Of a stretch of DNA of 64,000 bases, positions 25,962 through 34,943 are shown piece after piece. The stretch spans positions 1 through 64,000 of the forward strand of contig JAURWE010000130.1 of the NCBI GenBank assembly GCA_030655075.1. Direction: 5' to 3'. Both the position numbers and the translations under genes were made by a program. Numbering within the stretch: the first letter of the stretch is position 1; every line of letters begins with the position of its first letter. This DNA comes from Pararhizobium sp. (GTDB lineage: Bacteria > Pseudomonadota > Alphaproteobacteria > Rhizobiales > Rhizobiaceae). The notes under the pieces are model-generated. The model had not been told where the DNA came from and did not search any database. It was given only the letters and a program-made list of their open reading frames with translations.

Positions 25962-27275
25962 TCAGGCGTGATCGTCGGATGCGCTGGTGTCGATGCGCGA
26001 AACGAGGATCTTGTCGATCCGGCGCGAATCCATGTCGATGACCTCGAAACGGTAGCCGAAGGCTTCGGCCGTATCGCCCTCTTCCGGTGTCTTGCGCAGC
26101 TCCTGCACGAGGAAGCCGGCTATGGTCTCGAAACTGCCTGTGCCGTCGATCTGGTCGAGACCGATGCTGAGATGGATTTCATCGATCGGCGTGCGACCGT
26201 CGACGAGATAGGAGCCATCCTCGCGCAGGCGCACGAAGGCGTGCTCCATGTCGTCATAGTTGGACGGGAGAACGCCGACGATGGCTTCGAGAATGTCGGC
26301 CGCCGTGACGATGCCTTCGGTGCTGCCGTATTCATCGACGATGATCGCCAGATTGATATGCGAGGATTTGAAGGCCTCGAGCGCCTTCAGGCACGAGGTC
26401 GTTTCCGGCAGCGTGTGCACGTCCTTGATATGCTCGCGGATCTTGATCGAGCCCTTCGACAGGGCCGCGTCGAGCAATTCCTTGGCGAGCACCGCGCCGA
26501 CGACGTCGCCGGTCTCGCCGTCGATGACTGGATAGCGCGAATGGCCGGACACGTGCACCTTGTTGCGGATCGTCTCGAGACTGTCGTCGATGTCGATGAA
26601 GCTGATCTCGGTCCGGTGCGTCATGATCGATTTGACGTTGCGGTCGCCGAGCCGGATGATGCGCTTCAGCATCTCATGTTCGGTCTTCTCGATCGCACCG
26701 CTCTCGACGCCTTCGGCCATGATCGCCTGAACTTCCGCTTCCGTCACCTGGTCCGGATCGCCGGGGCGCAGGCCGAACAGGCGCATGACCAAGGCTGCAG
26801 ATGTCTGGAACAGATAGACGACCGGCGAGACGATGCGCGACAGGAACAGCATCGGCGGCGCCACCATCATGGCAATCGCCTCGGAATTGCGCAGCGCCAG
26901 CTGCTTGGGGATGAGCTCGCCGATGACAACAGACAGGTAGGTGATGAGCGTCACGACGAGGCCGACGGCGACCGGCGCACCATAGGGCGCGATCCAGGAG
27001 ACTTCGTTCAGCACCGGCGCCAGCTTGTCGCCGATATTGGCGCCGCCATAGGCGCCGGCCAGCGTGCCGACCAGCGTGATGCCGACCTGAACCGTGGAAA
27101 GGAAGTTGCCGGAATCTTCAGCCAGACCAAGAGCCGTGGCCGCGCGCCGGTTGCCCTGGCGGGCCATCTGCCGCAGCATCGGTTTGCTGGCCGAGACGAT
27201 CGCCATTTCCGAAAGTGCGAAAAACGCGTTGACGAGCAACAGCAGGAAAATCACAAGCAGTTCGGAGGCAATCAT
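25962..27275 (-). CDS. CNNM/CorC-type transporter-associated protein (hemolysin-like, TlyC family)
   Basis: 437 residues: an N-terminal CNNM (DUF21) membrane domain of about four helices (LLVIFLLLLVNAFFALSEMAIVSAS, SVVIGELIPKQLAL), a CBS pair (SIMTHRTEISFIDIDDSLE... HSRYPVIDGETGDVVGAV and INLAIIVDEYGSTEGIVTAADILEAIVG), and a C-terminal CorC/HlyC domain. These proteins are linked to Mg2+/Co2+ efflux or homeostasis; the hemolysin name is historical. Confidence 0.9.
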   Translation of the reverse strand: MIASELLVIFLLLLVNAFFALSEMAIVSASKPMLRQMARQGNRRAATALGLAEDSGNFLSTVQVGITLVGTLAGAYGGANIGDKLAPVLNEVSWIAPYGAPVAVGLVVTLITYLSVVIGELIPKQLALRNSEAIAMMVAPPMLFLSRIVSPVVYLFQTSAALVMRLFGLRPGDPDQVTEAEVQAIMAEGVESGAIEKTEHEMLKRIIRLGDRNVKSIMTHRTEISFIDIDDSLETIRNKVHVSGHSRYPVIDGETGDVVGAVLAKELLDAALSKGSIKIREHIKDVHTLPETTSCLKALEAFKSSHINLAIIVDEYGSTEGIVTAADILEAIVGVLPSNYDDMEHAFVRLREDGSYLVDGRTPIDEIHLSIGLDQIDGTGSFETIAGFLVQELRKTPEEGDTAEAFGYRFEVIDMDSRRIDKILVSRIDTSASDDHA

Positions 27276-27367
27276 ATCTCACCGGAAAATTTCGACATTT
27301 CCAGCACATAGGGGACAGGGCCCGACATCACAAGACTTATGTTGTCGTTCCCCTGCCCGGCAGCCCG

Positions 27368-28123
27368 TCAGGCATCGATTTTTTCATCGCTCTTCAGGGT
27401 CGCCTGGACCCGCTCCCGGCCCGTCTTGATGACCTTTTCCATCGCGGCGCGCGCACCGGCTTCGTTGCGGCGGCTGATTTCATCGACGATCTGGATATGG
27501 GATCGCGACACGTTTTCAATCTGCTCCTTGTCGGAGGTGGGTGAGCTCAGCTTGAAAATTCCCACCAGTGCCGCCTCAATCAGGCTGGCGACGGTGCGCA
27601 TGAACGGATTTCCGGAGGCTTCAGTAACGGCAAGATGAAACTTCAGATCAGCGATCGCCATGCTTTCCGCCGTATGGTTGGGATCCCCCATGGCAACGGC
27701 GAGACGCATCATCTGGCTGATATCGGCGTCGCTGGCGTGCCGCGCTGCAAGGCCCGCCGCATGCGGCTCGAAGGCAAGCCGCACTTCGCTCAGATGCATC
27801 AGGAATTCGTCATCGACACCGGCGAGGAAATGCCAGCTCAGCACGTCGCCGTCAAAAAGGTTCCACTGGTTGCGGGGCGTGACCCGTGTTCCGATCCGGG
27901 CGCGTGGGACGATCAGCCCCTTGGCGGCCAAAGTCTTCATGGCCTCGCGCAGAACGGTTCGCGAAACCTTGAACCGCATGGCAAGATCCGGGTCTCCTGG
28001 TAGGATCGAGCCAACAGGAAAGTCCCCCGAAATAATTTCCCGGCCAAGATCGTGAACAACCTGGGCGTGGCTTGTGCGGGTTTTGCTTCCCGTCATCACA
28101 GTTTCAAGCAGGCTCTTGCGCAA
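27368..28123 (-). CDS. FadR-type GntR transcriptional regulator
   Basis: A 251-residue regulator with an N-terminal winged helix (VVHDLGREIISGDFPVGSILPGDPDLAMRFKVSRTVLREAMKTLAAKGL) and a C-terminal FCD ligand domain with metal-ligand histidines (DLKFHLAVTEASGN, SRSHIQIVD). TTG 28123 is chosen because a very strong GAGGGGGA lies 7 bases upstream, overlapping the yjfF stop; ATG 28096 has no ribosome-binding site. It is the last gene of the galactofuranose-type ABC operon and probably controls it in response to the sugar. Confidence 0.85.
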   Translation of the reverse strand: MRKSLLETVMTGSKTRTSHAQVVHDLGREIISGDFPVGSILPGDPDLAMRFKVSRTVLREAMKTLAAKGLIVPRARIGTRVTPRNQWNLFDGDVLSWHFLAGVDDEFLMHLSEVRLAFEPHAAGLAARHASDADISQMMRLAVAMGDPNHTAESMAIADLKFHLAVTEASGNPFMRTVASLIEAALVGIFKLSSPTSDKEQIENVSRSHIQIVDEISRRNEAGARAAMEKVIKTGRERVQATLKSDEKIDA

Positions 28124-28136
28124 GCGAACGTCCCCC

Positions 28137-29105
28137 TCAGGCGTGGCTCTTTCTGTACTTCGAAGCAAACAGTATGCCTTTTTGCATCAGGATGAACACG
28201 AAAAGCAAAAGGCCGATCACGATCTTCGTCCACCAGCTCGAAAGCGTGCCGTCGAATGTAATGTAGGTCTGTATTAGCCCCTGAATAAGGATGCCGACAA
28301 GTGTTCCTCCGACAAAACCGGCGCCGCCGGTCAACAGCGTTCCGCCGATGACCACGGCGGCGATCGCATCCAGTTCCACTCCCACCGCTGCCAGCGAATA
28401 CCCGGCTGACGTGTAGAGGGAAAAAACGATTCCCGATAGGCCTGCAAGAAAACCGGACAGAGCGTAGATCAGGATCGTCGTGCGCCCGACAGGCACCCCC
28501 ATCAGGGTTGCAGTCTGCGCGCCGCCGCCCAGCGCATAGACATTGGTGCCGAAACGGGTCCGGTGCGCAATCAGCATGCCGATCAGGAAGACGAGCAGCA
28601 TCAGGCCGCCTATCAGCGAGATGCGGCCGCCGCCGGGCAGCTTGTAATAGAAACTCTTGAGTGTCGCATAGAAGGGATGTTTGACCGGAATGGAATCGAT
28701 CGACAGCACGAAGGCCATGCCACGGGCGAGAAACATGCCCGCCAGCGTCACGATGAAGGCCGGCATTTCCAGATGATGGATGATCGCGCCCATCACCGCG
28801 CCGAAGAGCGAGGTGATGCCCAGCACCAGCACGAAGGCGGCAAGCGGATGAATGCTGGTGTTTTCCAGCACCACCGCCAGGAACACGCCGGTAAAGGCGA
28901 TGACCGATCCGATCGACAGGTCGATACCACCCGACAGGATGACGAAGGTCATGCCGACGGCGGCAATGCCGAGAAAGGCGTTGTCGGTCAACAGATTGCC
29001 GATCACCCGGGTCGACAGCATGTTCGGATACTGCAGCGCGCAGACGGCAAAGCCGGCGATGAAGATGATGATCGTGGCCAGGAGCGGCAGATGTTTCTGT
29101 TTCAT
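28137..29105 (-). CDS. yjfF: Sugar ABC transporter permease (YjfF-like)
   Basis: A 322-residue permease of the BPD_transp_2 (RbsC/AraH-like) family with about 9-10 helices. The family motif GGIDLSIGSVIAFTGVFLAV and the EAA-like loop GGTLLTGGAGFVGGTLVG are present. In E. coli the YtfQ-YtfR-YtfT-YjfF system imports galactofuranose; this is one of two permeases in that order. The start ATG overlaps the stop of ytfT by 4 bases, and the gntR gene begins in its terminal region. Confidence 0.85.
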   Translation of the reverse strand: MKQKHLPLLATIIIFIAGFAVCALQYPNMLSTRVIGNLLTDNAFLGIAAVGMTFVILSGGIDLSIGSVIAFTGVFLAVVLENTSIHPLAAFVLVLGITSLFGAVMGAIIHHLEMPAFIVTLAGMFLARGMAFVLSIDSIPVKHPFYATLKSFYYKLPGGGRISLIGGLMLLVFLIGMLIAHRTRFGTNVYALGGGAQTATLMGVPVGRTTILIYALSGFLAGLSGIVFSLYTSAGYSLAAVGVELDAIAAVVIGGTLLTGGAGFVGGTLVGILIQGLIQTYITFDGTLSSWWTKIVIGLLLFVFILMQKGILFASKYRKSHA

Positions 29106-30124
29106 GCCTTCTTCTCCTCGGTCGCCGTCCCGCTGACGGGCTTGCGCGCAAAGAAACCGAACGCCCCCTGAACCTTGGGTGACTGGATTACCAGGATGAT
29201 AACGATGATCGCCGCCTTGATGATCAGGTTGAACTCCGGCGGAAAGCCCGACAGCAGAATGCCGGTGTTGACCGACTGGATGATCAGCGCACCGACGAGC
29301 GAGGCGAGAATGCTGAAGCGGCCGCCGAGCAGCGACGTGCCGCCGACGACGACGGCAAGAATGGCGTCGAGTTCCAGCCACAGGCCGGCATTGTTGGCGT
29401 CGGCCCCGCGAATATCCGCCGTGACGATGATGCCTGCAATGGCCGCACAGAGCCCCGACAGCATGTAGGCGGCCATCAGCAGCACGGGCGTCTGGATGCC
29501 CGCCAGCGTGCTGGCCCGCCGGTTGATGCCGATCGCCTCGATCAAAAGGCCGAGCGCCGTGCGCCGCAGCAGGGCCGCGACCGCAATGCCGAACACCAGG
29601 AAGATGATCACAGGCATCGGCATGCCGAGAAACGAGCCGCTGCCGATGAAGATCAGCTTCTCGTCGTTGAAGGTCAGGATCGCGCCCTCCGTCACCAGTT
29701 GGGCAATGCCACGGCCGGCGACCATCAGCACCAGCGTGGCGATGATCGGCTGGATGTCGAGCACAGAGACCAGAAACCCGTTCCAGAAGCCGCAGAGAAG
29801 GCCGGTTCCCAGCACCAGCAGCAGCGTGACGATCAGCGGATCGCCCTGCACGCTCGAGGATGCCGCCACCGCGCCGCAGATCGCCATGACCGCGCCGACC
29901 GACAGGTCGATGCCCTTGGTCGCGATTACCACCGTCATGCCGACGGCCAGCAGCGCCACCGGCGCGCCGCGGTTGAGAATATCGATCAGGCTGCCGTAAA
30001 GGCGGCCGTTCTGGATTTGCAGGTTGAAGAAATCCGGAAAGACGATGCGGATGAGCACGAGGATGACCGCAAGCGCCACGAATTGCGGCAACAGGCGAAA
30101 TCCGAGCTGTTTCAGGCTGGCCAT
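29102..30124 (-). CDS. ytfT: Sugar ABC transporter permease (YtfT-like)
   Basis: A 340-residue permease paralogous to the adjacent YjfF. The signature segment KGIDLSVGAVMAICGAVAAS and the loop GGTSLLGGRFSILASLVGALI are the RbsC-family hallmarks. It pairs with YjfF as a permease heterodimer. The start ATG overlaps the ytfR stop (TGATG at 30126-30122), and the stop overlaps yjfF. A GTG one codon upstream is an alternative start. Confidence 0.85.
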   Translation of the reverse strand: MASLKQLGFRLLPQFVALAVILVLIRIVFPDFFNLQIQNGRLYGSLIDILNRGAPVALLAVGMTVVIATKGIDLSVGAVMAICGAVAASSSVQGDPLIVTLLLVLGTGLLCGFWNGFLVSVLDIQPIIATLVLMVAGRGIAQLVTEGAILTFNDEKLIFIGSGSFLGMPMPVIIFLVFGIAVAALLRRTALGLLIEAIGINRRASTLAGIQTPVLLMAAYMLSGLCAAIAGIIVTADIRGADANNAGLWLELDAILAVVVGGTSLLGGRFSILASLVGALIIQSVNTGILLSGFPPEFNLIIKAAIIVIILVIQSPKVQGAFGFFARKPVSGTATEEKKA

Positions 30125-31647
30125 CACGCACTCTCCTTGACGCTATCGGAAGAGGCGATGGCATTGACGATATGGTTGGTGGTGATCTCGGCGCCAGTCA
30201 GTTCGGCCACATGGGCGCGGTCGCGCAGCACGACGACGCGGCTGCTATAGGCCACCAGCTCTTCGAGCTCCGAGGAAATCACGATCAGCGACATGCCCTT
30301 GGCGCAGAGATCCTCGATCAGCCGGATAATCTCCGCATGGGCACCGACATCGATGCCGCGCGTCGGCTCGTCGAGGATGAGGAATTCCGGATTGGTCGCC
30401 AGCCAGCGGGCAAGGATCGCCTTCTGCTGGTTGCCGCCCGACAGCAACTTGATCGGCTTTTCCCGGTCGCTGGTACGGATGTCGAGCGCCTTGATATAGT
30501 GATCGGCAAGGGCGACCTGATCGCTGCGCGAGATCGGCCGGGCCCAGCCTTGTCGGGCCTGCAGCGCCAGCGCGATGTTCTCGCGCACCGATAGGTCGGC
30601 GATAATGCCGTCCTTCTTGCGGTCCTCGGGGCAAAAGCCGAAATTCTGCCGGATCGCGGCGCGTGGCGATGACAGGTTGACAGGCTTGCCGTCAATCTCC
30701 GCCGTGCCGCTGTCGGCCTTGTCGATTCCGAACATCAGCTCGGCCGTTTCCGTGCGGCCGGACCCGAGCAGACCGGCAATACCGACGACTTCGCCGGTTC
30801 TCACCTCCAGATCGAAGGGCTTGATGTGACCGGCGCGGCCGTAGTTGGAAAACCGGAATTTTGCCGCCCCGCTCTTCACGGCCTTGGCCGCCACTTCCTT
30901 TTCGGCATGCAGAAGCTCGTGGCCGAGCATCATGGTGACGAGATCCATGCGCGGCAGCGAGCCCGTCTCGCGCGTGCCGACGAGCTTGCCGTTGCGCAGC
31001 ACGGTGATCCGGTCGGAAACGTCGTAGACCTGCTCGAGGAAATGGGTGATGAAGACGATGCCGAGGCCCCTCGCCTTCAGGTCGCGGATGATGCCGAACA
31101 GCATCGCCACTTCCTGGGCATCGAGACTGGCCGTGGGTTCGTCGAGAATGAGCACCTTGCCCGAGAGATCCACGGCACGGGCGATGGCGACCACCTGCTG
31201 GATGGCCACCGAGAAACTTTCCAGCGGCGACGTGACGTCGAGGTCCATGCCGTATTGCGCCAGAAGCGCACGCGCCTGCCGGTTCATCTCGCTGGTGTGG
31301 ATCAGGCCGAAGCGCTTCGGCTGCCGGCCAAGAAACAGGTTTTCGGCCACCGTGAGATTTGGCAGGAGATTGACCTCCTGATAGACCGTGCCGATGCCGA
31401 GCTTCTGGGCTTCCAGCGTATCGCGCGGATCGACGTCCACGCCGTCGAGCAGGAGGCTGCCTTCGTCGCGCCGGTAGGCGCCTGTGATGCATTTGATGAG
31501 GGTCGATTTGCCGGCGCCGTTTTCGCCAAGCAGCGCATGGACTTCGCCGCGCCGCAGCGAAAAATCCACCCGATTGAGGGCGATCGCACCTGGAAACGTC
31601 TTCACGATTCCCGAAGCGACGAGCACGTTTTCAGTGGCAATGCTCAT
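30124..31647 (-). CDS. ytfR: Sugar ABC transporter ATP-binding protein (YtfR-like)
   Basis: A 507-residue double ABC cassette of the carbohydrate-uptake (CUT2) class. N-terminal cassette: Walker A LLGENGAGKST, degenerate signature SFSVAIQQVVAIARAVDL, Walker B VLILDEPTAS. C-terminal cassette: degenerate P-loop IAGLLGSGRTET, signature LSGGNQQKAILARWLA, Walker B FLILDEPTRGIDVG. It energises the YtfT/YjfF permeases. About 126 bases separate it from ytfQ, a common spacing that raises binding-protein levels. Confidence 0.88.
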   Translation of the reverse strand: MSIATENVLVASGIVKTFPGAIALNRVDFSLRRGEVHALLGENGAGKSTLIKCITGAYRRDEGSLLLDGVDVDPRDTLEAQKLGIGTVYQEVNLLPNLTVAENLFLGRQPKRFGLIHTSEMNRQARALLAQYGMDLDVTSPLESFSVAIQQVVAIARAVDLSGKVLILDEPTASLDAQEVAMLFGIIRDLKARGLGIVFITHFLEQVYDVSDRITVLRNGKLVGTRETGSLPRMDLVTMMLGHELLHAEKEVAAKAVKSGAAKFRFSNYGRAGHIKPFDLEVRTGEVVGIAGLLGSGRTETAELMFGIDKADSGTAEIDGKPVNLSSPRAAIRQNFGFCPEDRKKDGIIADLSVRENIALALQARQGWARPISRSDQVALADHYIKALDIRTSDREKPIKLLSGGNQQKAILARWLATNPEFLILDEPTRGIDVGAHAEIIRLIEDLCAKGMSLIVISSELEELVAYSSRVVVLRDRAHVAELTGAEITTNHIVNAIASSDSVKESA

Positions 31648-31773
31648 GGGCTCGTCTTCTTGAAAGAAAGAAACTCTGGAAACAGGCGGCGCGAAAGGAT
31701 CGCCCGCTTCGAGCGGGCGATCTTCGTTGTCAGCTGAAACCTCGACTGAAACAAGAGCTCCGGAACGGAACGC

Positions 31774-32736
31774 TTAGTAACCGAGACCCTTCTTCTCTTC
31801 ATACACCTTGGCCGGATCGTCAGCCTGGGTGTAGAGCTTGGATTCCGTCTGGATCCATTTTTCGGGCAGCGTCTTGTCCTTGATGAAGGCTTCGAGCGCG
31901 TCGAACGCCGGGCCAGCCATGTTCGGCGTCAGTTCGACCGTCGCATTGGCTTCGCCGGCTGCCATGGCCTGGAAGATATCCGGAACGGCATCGATCGAGA
32001 CGACGAGAATGTCGGTTCCCGGCTTCAGGCCGGCTTCCTTGATCGCCTGGATGGCGCCGACAGCCATGTCGTCATTGTGGGCGTAGAGCGCGCAGATGTT
32101 CTTACCGCCGTCTTCCGCCTTGAGGAAGCTTTCCATGACTTCCTTGCCCTTGGTGCGGGTAAAGTCGCCTGTCTGGCTGCGGACGATCTTGAGGTTTGCC
32201 TTGCCGGCGATACCCTCTTCAAAGCCCTTCTTGCGGTCGATGGCCGGTGATGAGCCGGTGGTGCCCTGAAGCTCGACGACATTGCAGGCCTTGTCGCCAA
32301 CCGTCTTGGCCAGCCATTCGCCGGCAACCTTGCCCTCATGGACGAGGTCTGACGTGACGGCCGTCATGTAGAGATCCTTCGGCGCATCGACCGTGCGGTC
32401 GAGCAGGATGACCGGAATTTCGGCATCCTTGGCTTCGGTCAGGACTTCGTCCCAGCCCGTGGCAACAACCGGTGCGAGCAGGATGGCGTTGACGCCCTGT
32501 GCGATGAAGGAACGAATCGCCTTGATCTGGTTTTCCTGCTTCTGCTGCGCATCGGCGAACTTGAGGTCGATGCCGCGGGCTTCTGCCTGCTGCTTCGTCA
32601 ATGTCGTTTCAGCAGCGCGCCAGCCGGATTCCGAGCCGATTTGCGAAAAACCGACGACAAGATCGGCAGCAGAGGCCTGAGAAAACACGCAGGCAGCCAG
32701 AATAGTGGCACTCGCGAGTGCGGTCTTGAATTTCAT
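31774..32736 (-). CDS. ytfQ: Galactofuranose-type sugar-binding protein (YtfQ-like)
   Basis: A 320-residue periplasmic binding protein with a Sec signal peptide (ending SQASA). The peripla_BP_4 fold is seen in VVGFSQIGSESGWRAAE, the loop LLAPVVATGWDEVLTEAKDAEIPVILLDRTV, and ALYAHNDDMAVGAIQAIKEAGLKPG. The YtfQ family (E. coli) binds galactofuranose; other pentoses or hexoses are possible here. It heads the operon, after an inverted repeat and an AT-rich leader, and GGAGGAAA precedes the start. Confidence 0.85.
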   Translation of the reverse strand: MKFKTALASATILAACVFSQASAADLVVGFSQIGSESGWRAAETTLTKQQAEARGIDLKFADAQQKQENQIKAIRSFIAQGVNAILLAPVVATGWDEVLTEAKDAEIPVILLDRTVDAPKDLYMTAVTSDLVHEGKVAGEWLAKTVGDKACNVVELQGTTGSSPAIDRKKGFEEGIAGKANLKIVRSQTGDFTRTKGKEVMESFLKAEDGGKNICALYAHNDDMAVGAIQAIKEAGLKPGTDILVVSIDAVPDIFQAMAAGEANATVELTPNMAGPAFDALEAFIKDKTLPEKWIQTESKLYTQADDPAKVYEEKKGLGY

Positions 32737-32754
32737 GATTTCCTCCCAAAGAAA

Positions 32755-32769
32755 GCTGCATGCTGCAGC
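32755..32769. promoter_or_regulatory. Inverted repeat upstream of ytfQ
   Basis: GCTGCATGCTGCAGC: half-sites GCTGCA and TGCAGC separated by three bases, about 20 bases upstream of ytfQ. An AT-rich block lies further upstream. It could be an operator for the GntR regulator at the other end of the operon, or an mRNA stem. Not demonstrated. Confidence 0.3.
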
Positions 32770-32835
32770 CCGCTTAAAAAATCATACTATATTATTATTG
32801 TAAACCGCTATTCGCGGATTTTTGCGCATCGAGAA

Positions 32836-32862
32836 CAAAAAAGGGGCGCACTGGGCGCCCCT
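32836..32862 (-). terminator. Intrinsic terminator of the BMP-type ABC operon
   Basis: On the minus strand an 8-bp stem AGGGGCGC (32862-32855) / GCGCCCCT (32849-32842) with a 5-base loop is followed by TTTTTT. It lies 24 bases after the BMP-protein stop. Confidence 0.88.
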
Positions 32863-32885
32863 CCTTCAGGTTGCATTGCAGCAAT

Positions 32886-33959
32886 TTATTGCGGCAGCTT
32901 GTCGTCAACACCTTCGACGTAGAAATTCAGGCCGAGCAGCGTGCCGTCATCAGACGATTCGCCTTCCTTCAGCCATACGGTGCCGTCCTGCTTGTTGAGC
33001 GGGCCGGTGAAGGGCTTCAGCTCGCCGGACTTGATCTTGGCTTCCGTGGCTTCTGCCATCGCCTTCACGTCGTCAGGCATGTTGGTGTAGGGCGCCATGG
33101 TCAGGATGCCGTCCTTGAGACCGTCCCATGAGGATTCGCCACCCTTCCAGGTGCCGTCGAGAACGGCCTGGATGCGCTTGATGTAATAGGGGCCCCAGGT
33201 GTCCTCGATCGCCGTCAGCTGTGCTTTCGGACCGGCGGAGATCTGGTCGAATGCCTGGCCGAACGCCTGGATGCCGCGCTCTTCGGCAATCTGCATCGGA
33301 GCGGCGGAGTCCGTGTGCTGAGTCAGGATGTCGACGCCCTGGTCGATCAGCGCCTTGGCAGCATCGGCTTCCTTGCCGGCATCGTGCCAGGTGTTGACCC
33401 AGATGACCTTCATCTTGAAGTTCGGGTTGACCGACTTCGCGCCGATTTCAAAGGCGTTGATGCCCTGCACCACTTCCGGAATCGGGAACGAGGCGATGTA
33501 CCCGGCAACGCCGGTCTTCGACAGCTTGGCGGCGATCTGGCCGATGATGTAGCGGCCTTCATAGAAGCGCGAATTGTAGGTCGTGACGTTCGGCGCCGTC
33601 TTGTAGCCGGTCGCGTGTTCGAACTTCACATCCGGGAATTTGGCAGCCACGGCCAGCGTCTGGTCCATGTAGCCGAAGGATGTCGTGAAGATGATACCGC
33701 AGCCAGAACGGGCCAGACGCTCGATGACGCGCTCGGCGTCAGGACCCTCAGGAACGTTTTCAACGAACTGCGTCTCGACCTTGTCGCCGAGCTTCTCGTC
33801 TACCAGCTGACGGCCAACATCATGCGCCTGCGTCCAGCCGCCGTCGGTCTTCGGGCCGAGATAGACGAAGCAGGCTTTAAGCTTTTCCTGTGCGAAGGCC
33901 GGTGTCACCGCCGTCGACGCTGCCAGCACGGCAGCCAGTCCGAGCAGAATTCTTGTCAT
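32886..33959 (-). CDS. BMP-family substrate-binding protein (nucleoside/purine ABC importer)
   Basis: A 357-residue exported binding protein of the Bmp/PnrA family. Signal peptide ends near TPAFA; the mature part has ACFVYLGPKTDGGWTQAHD, CGIIFTTSFGYMDQTLAVAAKFPDVKFEHATG, and HTDSAAPMQIAEERGIQAFG. Characterised BMP proteins (TmpC/PnrA, Mycoplasma and Borrelia Bmp) bind purine nucleosides. It is the last gene of a four-gene ABC system (ATPase, two permeases, binding protein), followed by a terminator. Confidence 0.88.
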   Translation of the reverse strand: MTRILLGLAAVLAASTAVTPAFAQEKLKACFVYLGPKTDGGWTQAHDVGRQLVDEKLGDKVETQFVENVPEGPDAERVIERLARSGCGIIFTTSFGYMDQTLAVAAKFPDVKFEHATGYKTAPNVTTYNSRFYEGRYIIGQIAAKLSKTGVAGYIASFPIPEVVQGINAFEIGAKSVNPNFKMKVIWVNTWHDAGKEADAAKALIDQGVDILTQHTDSAAPMQIAEERGIQAFGQAFDQISAGPKAQLTAIEDTWGPYYIKRIQAVLDGTWKGGESSWDGLKDGILTMAPYTNMPDDVKAMAEATEAKIKSGELKPFTGPLNKQDGTVWLKEGESSDDGTLLGLNFYVEGVDDKLPQ

Positions 33960-34020
33960 GGTCTCTGTTCCTCTCTGTTGGTTTTGTGAAAACCGTTGAT
34001 ATGGGCCGTCACCGGTCCGG

Positions 34021-34941
34021 TTATTTCTCCGGCAGAAACGTGCGCCCGAGGGAGGCGGGCGTGTTCACCAGAGTAAGTCTTTTGTTGCGCGACATCAGCA
34101 CGAGAACGAGCACGGTCGCCGCATAGGGCAAGGATGACAGAAGCTGCGAGGGAATGCCAAGGCCCAGCGCCTGTGCATGCAGCTGGCCGATCGTCACGGC
34201 GCCGAACAGGTAGGCGCCGACGACGACGCGCATCGGCCGCCAGGAAGCGAAAACGACGAGCGCCAGCGCGATCCAGCCGCGTCCCGCTGCCATGTTCTCG
34301 GTCCATTGCGGCGTATAGACCAGCGACAGGTGCGCGCCCGCCAGACCAGCGCAGGCACCACCGAAGATCACCGCCAGATAGCGGTAGCGGATGACCGGAA
34401 TGCCGAGCACATGGGCCGATGTCGGGCTGTCGCCGATCGAGCGTAGCGTCAGGCCCGTGCGGGTCTTGAACAGGAACCACACGGTGCCCGCCGCCAGAAG
34501 GATCGACAGGTAGAAGATCGGATCCTGGCCGAACAGCAGTTTGCCGACCAGCGGAATGTCCGAAAGACCGGGAATATGCAGGCTCGGCAGCTTGCGCCCC
34601 GCCTGCCCGACGAAACTCTCGCCGATCATGCCGGACACGCCGACACCCAGGAGCGTCAGCGATAGGCCGACGGCCACCTGGTTGGCGGCAATCGTCAGCG
34701 TCATGAAGGCGAAGAGCACGGAGAACAGCGCACCGGCGGCAACGCCGAGCAGAAGGCCGATCCACGGCGACCCGCTGACCATGGCGCCAGCAAAGCCGCA
34801 GACAGCCCCCATGAGCATCATGCCCTCGACGCCGAGATTGAGAACGCCGGAGCGCTCGACGATCAGTTCGCCCAACGCCGCAATCAGCAGCGGCGTCGCC
34901 GCCGTGGCGATGGTCAGAAGAATGCTTTCAGCAATCCCCAT
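34021..34941 (-). CDS. ABC transporter permease (BMP/nucleoside type, second permease)
   Basis: A 306-residue permease of the BPD_transp_2 family with about eight helices. The motif VERSGVLNLGVEGMMLMGAVCGF is the signature of YufQ/NupQ-type permeases of nucleoside importers. It starts 2 bases after the preceding permease stop. It is expected to pair with the protein at 34944-36035. Confidence 0.85.
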   Translation of the reverse strand: MGIAESILLTIATAATPLLIAALGELIVERSGVLNLGVEGMMLMGAVCGFAGAMVSGSPWIGLLLGVAAGALFSVLFAFMTLTIAANQVAVGLSLTLLGVGVSGMIGESFVGQAGRKLPSLHIPGLSDIPLVGKLLFGQDPIFYLSILLAAGTVWFLFKTRTGLTLRSIGDSPTSAHVLGIPVIRYRYLAVIFGGACAGLAGAHLSLVYTPQWTENMAAGRGWIALALVVFASWRPMRVVVGAYLFGAVTIGQLHAQALGLGIPSQLLSSLPYAATVLVLVLMSRNKRLTLVNTPASLGRTFLPEK

Positions 34942-34943
34942 GG

